Source: Streptomyces sp. NBC_01224 (GTDB lineage: Bacteria > Actinomycetota > Actinomycetes > Streptomycetales > Streptomycetaceae). From it: a stretch of 64,000 nt of DNA. The notes under the pieces are model-generated. The model searched no databases. It was not told where the DNA came from and saw only the letters and a program-made list of their open reading frames with translations. Position 1 is the stretch's first letter. Each line of letters opens with the position of its first letter. The stretch is taken from the NCBI RefSeq assembly GCF_036002945.1, contig NZ_CP108529.1:7993001-8057000 (forward strand). Reading direction: 5' to 3'. Positions 25,761 to 33,651 of this stretch are shown in pieces. A program made the position numbers and the translations under genes.

Positions 25761-26462
25761 TCAGGCAACGCCCGGCGTCAGTCCCAGCATCCGCAGCCCA
25801 TCCGGCCGCTCCTCCACCGGGAGATGCTGCACAAAGCGCACGTCACAGCCCAGCGCCGCCGCCCCGCCGTCCGCGAGCCGGTCGTCGCCGACCATCACCA
25901 CATCCGTCGGGTCCTGCCCGATAAGTGTGCAGGCCGTGTGGAAGAGCTGTGTGTCCGGCTTCTGGACGCCGTGCTCGTACGACAGGACGTAGGCGTCTAT
26001 CAGGGCGTCCAGGCCGTGTGCCCGGAAGACCGGCCGCAGGTCCCAGCCGATGTTGCTGACTACACCGATACGGGTGCCGCTGTCGCGCAGTGCACCGAGC
26101 ACCTCCGCCGCGTCCGGGTAGGGCTGCCAAGCGGCAGGTGATCTGTGCCGCTCGTACAGCGCGTCGTACAGCCCCGGATCCGGCAGGGCCACCTGCCGGG
26201 CCAGTCCCGTGTACGCCTCCCGGTGGAGTTCCGCGCTCTCGTCGCGGGTGGCCCACACGGAGGCGAGGCGGGCAGGAACGTGCTGGGGAGGCGGGCCGCC
26301 CGGCAACGCCCCGGCGGCCTCGAGCGCCCGCGCGTACCGTTCGAAGTCGGCCGCTCCCACCGTCACCTCCCGCTCGGCGAGGACCGCACGCAACCAGGAC
26401 CGGACCGATTCGACACGGAAGAGGGTCCCGGAGAAGTCGAAGAGCACACCCTTGATCTGCAT
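25761..26462 (-). CDS. HAD family hydrolase
   Basis: A 233-residue haloacid dehalogenase-like phosphatase. The motifs are in order: motif I VLFDFSGTLF with nucleophile Asp9 and DxSGT, motif II IGVVSNIGWD, motif III EHGVQKPDTQLF, and motif IV VMVGDDRLADG. A helical cap lies between motifs I and II. The Ser in place of the common Gly of DxDGT is frequent in this subgroup. Substrate unknown; small sugar or organic phosphates are likely. ATG 26462 is used. It is the last gene of a minus-strand run M56-PAP2-HAD, 19 nt after the PAP2 gene. Confidence 0.83.
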   Translation of the reverse strand: MQIKGVLFDFSGTLFRVESVRSWLRAVLAEREVTVGAADFERYARALEAAGALPGGPPPQHVPARLASVWATRDESAELHREAYTGLARQVALPDPGLYDALYERHRSPAAWQPYPDAAEVLGALRDSGTRIGVVSNIGWDLRPVFRAHGLDALIDAYVLSYEHGVQKPDTQLFHTACTLIGQDPTDVVMVGDDRLADGGAAALGCDVRFVQHLPVEERPDGLRMLGLTPGVA

Positions 26463-26481
26463 GGACGCGATCCTTCCCGGT

Positions 26482-27180
26482 TCAGGGGCGCCGCGGCAAG
26501 GCCGGGCTGCTGCGCCCCTCGTACCTGGCGAACCCGGCGACGGAGAACCCGACCAGGGCCGCCCCCAGCAGCCAGCCGCCCAGGACATCGCTCATCCAGT
26601 GCACCCCCAGGTAGAGCCGGGTGACGCCCACCCCGACCACCGAGACCCATGCCGCCACCAGCGCCGTCCGCCACATCCGGGGTTCCGTACCGTGCCGTCG
26701 CAGCAGCCAGAGCAGCAGACCGCAGGTCACCGTCGCCGTCATCGCGTGACCGGAGGGAAACGCCGCGTAGTGGGCGGAATCCACCGGGTCCGGCCAGTGC
26801 GGCCGCTCCCGGCCGACCGCGGCCTTCAGGCCTTGTTGCAGGAGAGTCGACAGCCCGCTCGTCACTGCCACCCACACCGCGAGCGCCCGCGCCCCGCGCC
26901 ACCACAGCACCACCACGGCCACCGCGATCAGGGCGCGCATGGTCCATGGATCCCACACCCAGTCGGTCAGGATCCGGTTCGCGTGGACGAGCCCGGGTTC
27001 GGTGACCGCCCTTCGGTGCAGGGCGTCCGCGACCGTACGGTCCAGCGTCATGAGCGGCGACCAGCGTACGGCGACCAGGATCAGCAGGACCAGGGCTGCA
27101 GAGGCGCAGACCACGGCTGTGCCGAAAGGCGTGACGCCGGAACGGGTGCGGGCCTGTGGGGCGAGTGGCGGGGATGGCAT
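26482..27180 (-). CDS. PAP2 family membrane phosphatase
   Basis: A roughly 232-residue integral membrane protein with the three acid phosphatase motifs: KAAVGRERP (KxxxxxxRP), FPSGHAMT (PSGH) and TRLYLGVHWMSDVLGG (SRxxxxxHxxxD type). About six hydrophobic segments frame them. It should dephosphorylate a lipid phosphate such as phosphatidate or undecaprenyl pyrophosphate at the outer membrane face. ATG 27180 is chosen; GTG 27207 would add nine residues. It begins 33 nt after the M56 gene. Confidence 0.83.
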   Translation of the reverse strand: MPSPPLAPQARTRSGVTPFGTAVVCASAALVLLILVAVRWSPLMTLDRTVADALHRRAVTEPGLVHANRILTDWVWDPWTMRALIAVAVVVLWWRGARALAVWVAVTSGLSTLLQQGLKAAVGRERPHWPDPVDSAHYAAFPSGHAMTATVTCGLLLWLLRRHGTEPRMWRTALVAAWVSVVGVGVTRLYLGVHWMSDVLGGWLLGAALVGFSVAGFARYEGRSSPALPRRP

Positions 27181-27213
27181 GGGGTGATCTTCGCGGACGA
27201 TCCGCACACCCGG

Positions 27214-28149
27214 CTATCCCAGTGCGCTGAGTCCCGGAATGAATGCCACCAGAAGCGGAACCACCGGTACCAGGGCGGCCGCCGCGGTCAGCCGGAGCCG
27301 ACGACCCGCGGTGAGCCGCTCCACCGGGGTCAGCAGCCGGTTCACCCGCAGCGGCAGCTGAGCGTCCGGCGCCGGGCACGGGCCGAACACGCCACGGTCC
27401 TCGTTGAGTTCCACCAGGGCCAGAGCGATCGTCAGCCGTCCGAAGCGCCTGGACGCCACATCGTCCGCGGCCAGTTCGACCAGCCGGTGCATCTCGTCGC
27501 GGAAGGCCGCGAACACCGGCACCTGCGGGAACCCGATCGCGAGTGCGCCGGAACAGTGCAGCAGCCAGTCGTGCCGGGCCCTCGCGTGTCCCTGCTCGTG
27601 GGCCAGCACCGCATCCAGCTGACGGCCTTTCAGGCGGCCAAGTGCCGCCGTGGTGATGACCAGTTGAGGAGCGGATCCCGGTAGCCACCAGGCATCCGGA
27701 CGCTCTCCCTCCAGCACGACGAGCCGACCGCTGCCAGGCTCCTCGCCGGGCATCAGCGGGGAACGCACCAGCAATTCGGTACGCCGTCGCCTGCGACGCA
27801 CCTGGGCCCGGTGGATTTCCCGGGTCAGCATCGCCGCGGTCCACACCCCTCCGAGCGCCAGCAGCACGGCCATGGCCGCAGACCACCGCCCGTGCCCGCC
27901 CAGTGCATACGCCTCCACCACGGCACGCGGCGCCGGTGCGAACACATGTCCGCGCACCGCCTGCCAGGCCGCGGCCGCACTGAACGTCATGGAGAGCGCG
28001 AAGGAGAGGAGCACCCCGGCCACCACGCACTGCCAGACCCACAGCGCAACGACGGGCTCGCGCTCCGGCCAATCCGCCCGCGCCATCAGACGTGGGGTCA
28101 CGACGGCGGCCAGTGCACCGAGCAGCAGCAGCGCGAGGGAGACCAACAT
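27214..28149 (-). CDS. M56 family metallopeptidase (BlaR1/HtpX-like)
   Basis: A 311-residue membrane peptidase. The zinc motif HEQGH is at 184-188 in VLAHEQGHARARHDWLLH, and ELAADDVASRRFG supplies the downstream glutamate ligand. Hydrophobic segments sit at the N-terminus, near 40-60, 90-108 and at the C-terminus (LVPVVPLLVAFIP). Such peptidases usually lie next to a BlaI/MecI repressor, which they cleave. No BlaI gene is present here; the upstream neighbour encodes a DUF5134 membrane protein instead. Confidence 0.83.
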   Translation of the reverse strand: MLVSLALLLLGALAAVVTPRLMARADWPEREPVVALWVWQCVVAGVLLSFALSMTFSAAAAWQAVRGHVFAPAPRAVVEAYALGGHGRWSAAMAVLLALGGVWTAAMLTREIHRAQVRRRRRRTELLVRSPLMPGEEPGSGRLVVLEGERPDAWWLPGSAPQLVITTAALGRLKGRQLDAVLAHEQGHARARHDWLLHCSGALAIGFPQVPVFAAFRDEMHRLVELAADDVASRRFGRLTIALALVELNEDRGVFGPCPAPDAQLPLRVNRLLTPVERLTAGRRLRLTAAAALVPVVPLLVAFIPGLSALG

Positions 28150-28235
28150 GGCGTCAGCCTATGAGCGGTGCGGCAGCCGCGGGTATGGCTGCGCACGGCA
28201 AGTGATGCACGCCACGGTTTGGCCTGCCCCCTGTC

Positions 28236-28826
28236 TCACAGAGTGAGCAGCATTGCGAACATGGCTATCCCCATGGTCAGCCGACAGGCGAGAGCCAGCT
28301 CGGGCCAGGCACCCCAGCCGCCCCCGACCGGCCCGCCACCGCTCCCCGCCGGGGTGGCCACCGGTATCAACCGGGCTCCCGAACGCAGCACATACACCGC
28401 GTAGTAGGCCAGCAGCAGTCCGGTCAGCAGAGGTATGCCCCCGGCCGTCACCGCGACATCATGGCCCGTGTGTCCGCCGTGCTCGCCGTGCGCCCCTCCA
28501 CCGCCCGGTGCCATCGCCACCGCCATGTAGACCATCGCCGACGACCCGACCAGATGGTGCAGATGGTGCGTGCTGCGCCGGGAGAACCACAGCGCGCGCA
28601 ACGAGGCCGCACCGAACAGCACCGCGTACACCATCCACCCCCACACAGGTGGTGTCACGACGGCGGCCGGCACGGCCATGGCGGCCATGCCGAAGCCCAT
28701 CAAAGCCTCCGCACGCGCCGTCCTGCGCCCCTCCCCGGTCTCTCTGCGCGTGCGCAGCAGGCAGTACGCGCCCGTCACCCCGCACAACACCATCAGCAGC
28801 CAGCCGGACATCGCCGGTCCATGCAC
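28236..28826 (-). CDS. DUF5134 domain-containing membrane protein
   Basis: A 196-residue polytopic membrane protein with about five hydrophobic segments, including MSGWLLMVLCGVTGAYCLL, ALMGFGMAAMAVPAAVV and GIPLLTGLLLAYYAVYVL. A His-rich loop (SRRSTHHLHHLVGSSAMVYM and GAHGEHGGHTGHD) could bind metal. GTG 28826 has AGGGGGG 6 nt upstream; ATG 28811 is an alternative. Located directly upstream of the M56 peptidase, 86 nt apart, likely cotranscribed. The family name is from memory of this composition; function unknown. Confidence 0.65.
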   Translation of the reverse strand: MHGPAMSGWLLMVLCGVTGAYCLLRTRRETGEGRRTARAEALMGFGMAAMAVPAAVVTPPVWGWMVYAVLFGAASLRALWFSRRSTHHLHHLVGSSAMVYMAVAMAPGGGGAHGEHGGHTGHDVAVTAGGIPLLTGLLLAYYAVYVLRSGARLIPVATPAGSGGGPVGGGWGAWPELALACRLTMGIAMFAMLLTL

Positions 28827-29222
28827 AGCGCACCCCCCTGGACGTACGACGTCGGTCCCTCTTAGTCGATGCCCGGGCCCAGGCCGTCGTACGCGGCGCA
28901 CTGAGGTACACGGGGAGCGCGCGGAGGGGGTGTTCCCTGTCGTGCCGTGTGCTCCCGCCCGGCGATGGGAACAGCCCGCCGGAGGCTCCGCTCTCTGGGC
29001 GGAGATCCCGACGCCACCGCCACCGCCACCGCCACCGCCCAGCCGACCCGCCGCGCGGCTTACTGATCGTTTCCGGCCCCGGGTTCTTTGCAGTGGACGG
29101 CTTCCGCCACCACCCGCGCCTCGCGTTCGCGGACCACGACGGCAGTCTGGACAAAGCCCTGCCCGTGCTCGTCGACTGCGCCCAGGGAAGCCGCGCCGCG
29201 CACTGACGGCGCACCGGCACTT
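28827..29222. other. Intergenic region without a convincing gene
   Basis: About 400 bp between the DUF5134 gene and the VOC gene. The plus strand carries an open tail (about 29058-29208: LLIVSGPGFFAVDGF, then FADHDGSLDKALPVLV) that lacks a ribosome site and a plausible start and may be a gene remnant. A hexanucleotide repeat lies inside. Confidence 0.4.
29013..29038. repeat. Short tandem repeat (GCCACC)n
   Basis: Four consecutive copies of GCCACC followed by a partial copy. It lies outside any confident gene. Confidence 0.6.
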
Positions 29223-29609
29223 CTACGGGCGGTAGCGCAGTGGATGGTCCTCCGGTACTTCCACCACGACGATCCTGTGCCCGTCCGGATCGCGGATCCA
29301 CATCTCGACGAGCCCCCATGGCTCGCGCACCGGCGGCCGCAGCACCTCGACGCCACGGGCCGACACCTCCTCGTGCGCCGCCCGGACGTCCGCGACCTGC
29401 AGCCACAGTTCGAGGCCGGGCACCGGAGGTGCGGTGGCGCGCCCGGAGACCTCCAGGAAGCCGCCGCCGAGGAAATAGACCGTGCCCCGCTCGGGGCCCG
29501 TGCCGAACTCCCGGTAGACGGGCAGCCCGAGGGACTGGCCGTAGAAGATCCGTGACCGCTCGGGATCGGCCGGACGCAACAGGATCCGGCTGCTCAGCAC
29601 GTGAACCAT
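29223..29609 (-). CDS. VOC family (glyoxalase/bleomycin resistance-like) protein
   Basis: A 128-residue protein of the vicinal oxygen chelate fold. It shows the paired beta-alpha-beta modules: SSRILLRPADPERSRIFYGQSLGLPVYRE, then the metal-side strand GLELWLQVADVRAAHEEVSARGVEVLRPPVREPWGLVEMWIRDPDGHRIVVVE, ending with the usual DPDGH motif and terminal Glu. Substrate cannot be predicted. ATG 29609 is used. It is divergent from an acetyltransferase gene. Confidence 0.82.
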   Translation of the reverse strand: MVHVLSSRILLRPADPERSRIFYGQSLGLPVYREFGTGPERGTVYFLGGGFLEVSGRATAPPVPGLELWLQVADVRAAHEEVSARGVEVLRPPVREPWGLVEMWIRDPDGHRIVVVEVPEDHPLRYRP

Positions 29610-29687
29610 GCGTCAAACTCTAGGTCCGGAACGCGCGGGATACGCTGCTTCGGCACGGCCACAGCAGAGAAACGGAGAGCAATCACC

Positions 29688-30239
29688 ATGGACATAGCCC
29701 CTGCCCAGGACTCGGGACAGCTGACCTTCCGCGACGCGGCTGACGCCGATGTGCCCGCACTCGTGACGCTGATCGAGTCGGCGTACCGCGGGGACTCCAG
29801 CCGGGCCGGATGGACCACCGAGGCGGACATCCTGCAGGGGCAGCGGACCGACCCGGACGGTGTCCGCGAGGTCGTCGAAGCGCCCGGCAGCCGACTGCTC
29901 GTGGTGGAGCGCGACGGTGCGCTCATCGCCTGCTGCCAGCTCGAACACCGCGGTGACGCCGCCTACTTCGGGATGTTCGCGGTCCGTCCCGAGCTGCAGG
30001 GAGCCGGCCTCGGCAAGGTGATCATCGCCGAGGCCGAGCGCACCGTCCGGGAGAGCTGGGGGGTGACCGAGATGCACATGACCGTGATCTCGGTGCGCGA
30101 GGAGCTGATCGCCTGGTACGAGCGCCGCGGCTACCGCCGTACGGGAAAGCTCAGCCCGTTCCCGTACGGCGACGATCGCTTCGGCCTTCCGCAGCGCGAC
30201 GATCTCGCGTTCGAGCTGCTGATCAAGGACCTGGTCTGA
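29688..30239 (+). CDS. GNAT family N-acetyltransferase
   Basis: A 183-residue acetyltransferase. Residues LTFRDAADADVPALVTLIESAYRGDSSRAGWTTEADILQGQR form the N-terminal arm. The acetyl-CoA site is YFGMFAVRPELQGAGLGKVIIAEAE, and ELIAWYERRGYRRTGKLSPFPYG is the C-terminal motif. The pattern resembles amine-detoxifying GNATs. ATG 29688 has GGAG about 10 nt upstream; longer frames are open but lack a ribosome site. It converges with the phosphodiesterase gene, only 12 nt apart. Confidence 0.83.
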   Translation: MDIAPAQDSGQLTFRDAADADVPALVTLIESAYRGDSSRAGWTTEADILQGQRTDPDGVREVVEAPGSRLLVVERDGALIACCQLEHRGDAAYFGMFAVRPELQGAGLGKVIIAEAERTVRESWGVTEMHMTVISVREELIAWYERRGYRRTGKLSPFPYGDDRFGLPQRDDLAFELLIKDLV

Positions 30240-30251
30240 CCGGGCAGGCGA

Positions 30252-30935
30252 TCAGGCGGTGAAGCGGCCGGCGCGGCGGATCTCCGGGTAGTCGGTGGTC
30301 GCGCCGTCCAGTCGCAGGGCGCGTACCAGCCGCAGATGGTCCTGGGTGTTCACCACCCAGCCGATGACCTTCAGCCCATCGGCGTGCGCCTGCTCGACCA
30401 CCTCCAGGGTGAGGCGGCGGATGTTCAGTGCCAGCGTCGCCGCGCCCACCGCCTTCGCCCGGTCCACCACATCGCTGCGCCAGCGGCTCGCGATGAGTAC
30501 GGTCCGAACCCCCGGCACCAGTTGGGCGATCTCGGCGACCGCCTCGTCGTGGAACGACGACACCTCGACCCGGTCGACGAGACCGCGTCGCAGCATCACT
30601 TCTGCCAGGGCGCGGGCCGCGGCCACATCTTTGATCTCCGCCTGAACGGGGGACCGTACGGCGTCGAGCACCTCCTCGAAGACCGGCACGCGCTCGCCCT
30701 GCCCGGCATCGAGTTCGCGCAGCTCCGACAGGGTCTTCTCAGCGATCGGACCGCTGCCGTCCGTCGTACGGTCCACGTCGGCGTCGTGCATGACGGCCAG
30801 CGCGCCGTCCTTGCTCAGATGAAGGTCCAGTTCGATGGCGTCCATCCCGGCCTGCTCCGCATGGACGAACGACCGCAGGGTGTTCTCCGGCTCGACACCC
30901 ATCACTCCGCGATGACCGATGGTGAGAAAAGACAA
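30252..30935 (-). CDS. Glycerophosphodiester phosphodiesterase
   Basis: A 227-residue GDPD-family enzyme. TIGHRGVMGVEPENTLRSF carries the catalytic HRG and the EN metal ligand. MDAIELDLHLSKDGALAVMHDADVDRTTDGSG gives the ExD and HD residues. EIKD and the C-terminal VIGWVVNTQDHLR complete the family set. It hydrolyses glycerophosphodiesters to glycerol-3-phosphate; there is no signal peptide, so it is cytoplasmic. The start is TTG 30935; no better start preserves the first strand. Confidence 0.85.
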   Translation of the reverse strand: MSFLTIGHRGVMGVEPENTLRSFVHAEQAGMDAIELDLHLSKDGALAVMHDADVDRTTDGSGPIAEKTLSELRELDAGQGERVPVFEEVLDAVRSPVQAEIKDVAAARALAEVMLRRGLVDRVEVSSFHDEAVAEIAQLVPGVRTVLIASRWRSDVVDRAKAVGAATLALNIRRLTLEVVEQAHADGLKVIGWVVNTQDHLRLVRALRLDGATTDYPEIRRAGRFTA

Positions 30936-31017
30936 GGCAACTCGCTTCCGTCGACGGCGTCTTCCCGCGTGCGGCTCCTACCCACGAGGCGCTACGGCAT
31001 TACGGCAATTCGGCAGC

Positions 31018-31143
31018 CTAATGGCCCACCCCCGAGAGAGAACCGCTCGGACGAGGGGGAGTGGCGCCGTGTCCCTGGACGTCGGCGGCACCGAGCAGAA
31101 ACCCGGTGATGACGGCTGCGACAAGAACGGCACGGATACTCAC
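31018..31143 (-). CDS. Possible small exported peptide, 41 aa
   Basis: A 42-codon frame starting at GTG 31143 with GGAG about 9 nt upstream. It reads SIRAVLVAAVITGFLLGAAD, a convincing signal-like hydrophobic core with a positive start, followed by a short Pro/Ser/Gly tail. No known family. Coding potential of such a short sequence is weak evidence. Confidence 0.3.
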   Translation of the reverse strand: MSIRAVLVAAVITGFLLGAADVQGHGATPPRPSGSLSGVGH

Positions 31144-31459
31144 GCGGCGGATCTCCAGAGGTGGCGCGAAGGGCGGATGCCGTCCGTCCTACCGGCAGAC
31201 GGCCGTGCCGGGCGAGCTGTGTCACTCATGCGTGGGCGCGCCCTGCATGGTCTGACCGCTCATGTGTGCGAGGCCGGGCGGAGCGGCAGTCTCCGCGAGG
31301 GGTCCGGCCGACGGAAGCGTTCGCAGGGAAGGTTCAATGCAGGAAGAATCGCGGTGACCATGGGGGGTCGGCAGGATAATTTTCTGAGCCCCACTTGTCC
31401 GAAGGAACCGCGGATGGATACGGTTGCTTGACGCGAGGTTCTCCTGTGGAGGAAGAGTT
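31144..31459. other. Leader region of the DUF6421 operon
   Basis: About 316 bp with no gene I can support. A GATAAT at 31375-31380 in an AT-rich patch could be a -10 element for the following operon, about 80 nt before its start codon. No clear terminator or riboswitch was seen. Confidence 0.35.
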
Positions 31460-32857
31460 ATGACGGAAATTCTTGTGCACGACGTTGCCGCAGGTGACAT
31501 ACCTACGGACCGGCGGGTGGTCGATCACCCCGCCTGGCCCGCGCTCAAGAATGCCGTGGAGGAGATCCGCCCCTGGCAGTCGAAGGACGGTTCCATCGAC
31601 TTCGACGCCGAGGGCGCGCCGTCCCGGGCGGCTGCCCGGGCGACGCTGGATCGCGTGATCGTCGCGATCGAGGAGCTCTCCCCGCTGCTTCCGCATGACG
31701 ACGCCTACCACCGTGCCCTTCTCGTGGACCTGCGTCGCTGGGCCACGGACGGCTTCGGCGTGCCGGACTTCCTCGACTCGCTGCTCGCCTTCCAGCCGGC
31801 CAAGGGCCGCACCGACGGGCTCCAGCACCTGGTCGTCTTCGCGATGTACACACAGAACGGCAACCCGGACCGCAACCTCGAAGCGGTCGTGCTGCGGATG
31901 GTCTGGCCCGAGTGGCTGGCCGAGCTCGAAGCCACCCGCTACGACAACCCGTTGTTCTGCGGCATCACCTTCGAGGGCTTCACCTCGGGATACGACACCA
32001 ACTCCGCCGTGCTCTTCCCGGAGACCGTCGCCGTGCGCGAGGCCCCCGAGCGCTTCAGCTGGGGCGGAATCTTCTGTGACCGCGAGGCCGCCCGCTTCCG
32101 CCGTGTCACCGAGGCGTCGGTCGATCTGCTCGGCGTCGAGCTGCCCGACGACATCCACGAGATGATCGGTGACCAGCAGCGCTGCGAGCAGGCCTTCGTG
32201 CTCTGGGACATGGTCCACGACCGGACGCACAGCCACGGCGACCTGCCGTTCGACCCCTTCATGATCAAGCAGCGCCAGCCGTTCTGGATGTACGGGCTCG
32301 AAGAGCTGCGCTGCGACCTCACCGCCTTCAAGGAGGCCGTGAAGCTGGAGGCCGACGGCTTCCCGCAGGGCCGCGATGTGCAGTACGCCGTGCTGTTCGA
32401 CCGGATGTTCCGCTTTCCCGTCACCGGCGAGCGCGTCCGCAACTACGACGGCCTCGGCGGCCAGCTGCTCTTCGCGTACCTCCACAAGCACGACGTGATC
32501 CGCTGGACCGACAACAAGCTGAGGATCGACTGGGACCGTGCCCCGCAGGTCACCAATCAGCTCTGCACCGAGATCGAGAAGCTCTACCGCGACGGCATCG
32601 ACCGCCCCAAGCTTGTCCACTGGTTCGCCGCGTACGACCTGGTCTCGACCTACCTCGCCCCGCACCCGGGCTCCCGCTGGGCCAAGGGCCCGGACGCGCT
32701 GGATCTTTCCCAGCCGCCGCGGAAGCTCGTCGACGACGTGCTTCCGGACGAGTTTCCCCTGAGCATGTTCTATGAGGCACTCTCCAAGAAGCTGAAGAAC
32801 GTGATTGCCTCGACCAAGGGGATCACCGCCGCGGATGCCGAGCGGGCAGCCGCGTGA
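31460..32857 (+). CDS. DUF6421 family protein
   Basis: A 465-residue cytoplasmic protein of unknown function that I recognise as the DUF6421 family of actinobacteria. ATG 31460 follows GGAGGAAG. The most striking motif is DMVHDRTHSHGDLPFDPF at residues 250-267 (His253, His257, His259), then WMYGLEELRCDLTAF with Glu281 and Glu282. This histidine/glutamate set looks like a metal site. FEGFTSGYDTNSAVLFPETV (172-191) is another conserved-looking block. It begins a close set with an SDR, a threonine aldolase and a transglutaminase-like gene; the next gene starts 26 nt after its stop. Confidence 0.75.
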   Translation: MTEILVHDVAAGDIPTDRRVVDHPAWPALKNAVEEIRPWQSKDGSIDFDAEGAPSRAAARATLDRVIVAIEELSPLLPHDDAYHRALLVDLRRWATDGFGVPDFLDSLLAFQPAKGRTDGLQHLVVFAMYTQNGNPDRNLEAVVLRMVWPEWLAELEATRYDNPLFCGITFEGFTSGYDTNSAVLFPETVAVREAPERFSWGGIFCDREAARFRRVTEASVDLLGVELPDDIHEMIGDQQRCEQAFVLWDMVHDRTHSHGDLPFDPFMIKQRQPFWMYGLEELRCDLTAFKEAVKLEADGFPQGRDVQYAVLFDRMFRFPVTGERVRNYDGLGGQLLFAYLHKHDVIRWTDNKLRIDWDRAPQVTNQLCTEIEKLYRDGIDRPKLVHWFAAYDLVSTYLAPHPGSRWAKGPDALDLSQPPRKLVDDVLPDEFPLSMFYEALSKKLKNVIASTKGITAADAERAAA

Positions 32858-32883
32858 GCGCCGGGCATAAGGAGGCGGTGGCC

Positions 32884-33651
32884 ATGAACGGAAACGGCAA
32901 GGGCAACGGGAGTGGTGCTCTCGAAGGCGCCGTGGTCGCGGTCGCCGGGGCCGCGGGCCCGGCCGGCCGGGCCACCCTGCTGAGGCTCGCCGAGGCCGGT
33001 GCGACCGTCGTCGCCTCCGACGCCGATGCCACCCGCCTGGCCGAGGCGGTCGACGCCGCCCGCTACGCCCACGGCGGAGCCACGGTCACCGGTGACACCG
33101 TCGACCTGCTGGACCTCGCTGCCGCCCGCGAATGGGCGGACAAGACGGAGAAGGAATTCGGCCGGATCGACGGCCTGGTCCACCTCGTCGGCGGCTGGCG
33201 CGGCAGCGCCACCTTCGCCGAGACCGACCTCGCCGACTGGAACCTGCTCGAGAAGCTGCTGATCCGCACGGTCCAGCACACCTCGCTGGCCTTCCAGGAG
33301 GGCCTGCAGCGCAGCGACCGGGGTCGCTATGTGCTGATCAGCGCGGCCGGGGCGAGCAAGCCCACCGCGGGAAACGCGGCCTATGCCGCGTCGAAGGCGG
33401 CGGCCGAGGCCTGGACGCTCGCGCTCGCGGACTCCTTCCGTAAAGCGGGGGGCGACGAAGGGCCCAGGACCGCGGCTGCGATCCTGATCGTCAAGGCACT
33501 GGTGCACGACGCGATGCGCGCCGAGCGCCCCAATGCGAAATTCGCGGGCTTCACCGACGTCAAGGAGCTGGCCGATGCCATCGCCGGCGTCTGGGACCGG
33601 CCCGCCCCGGAAGTGAACGGAAAGCGCCTGTGGCTGACCCCACAACCGTAA
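32884..33651 (+). CDS. Short-chain dehydrogenase/reductase (SDR)
   Basis: A 255-residue Rossmann-fold oxidoreductase. The cofactor loop is AVAGAAGPAGRATLL (about 19-33). The catalytic triad appears as Ser153 (LISAAGAS), Tyr167 and Lys171 (YAASK). DGLVHLVGGWRG replaces the classical NNAG. ATG 32884 has AAGGAGG 8 nt upstream; GTG 32854 would overlap the previous stop codon (GTGA). Second gene of the DUF6421 set; its last 22 bp overlap the threonine aldolase gene. Substrate unknown. Confidence 0.82.
   Translation: MNGNGKGNGSGALEGAVVAVAGAAGPAGRATLLRLAEAGATVVASDADATRLAEAVDAARYAHGGATVTGDTVDLLDLAAAREWADKTEKEFGRIDGLVHLVGGWRGSATFAETDLADWNLLEKLLIRTVQHTSLAFQEGLQRSDRGRYVLISAAGASKPTAGNAAYAASKAAAEAWTLALADSFRKAGGDEGPRTAAAILIVKALVHDAMRAERPNAKFAGFTDVKELADAIAGVWDRPAPEVNGKRLWLTPQP

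Noticed and set aside
29058..29208. Possible gene remnant FAVDGFRHHPRLAFADHDG
   Set aside because: No start, no ribosome site and no family I could identify; mentioned only as part of the intergenic region.
31018..31433. Several overlapping open frames in the region before the DUF6421 gene
   Set aside because: They lack ribosome sites and natural amino-acid composition; only one short signal-like frame on the minus strand was kept, at low confidence.
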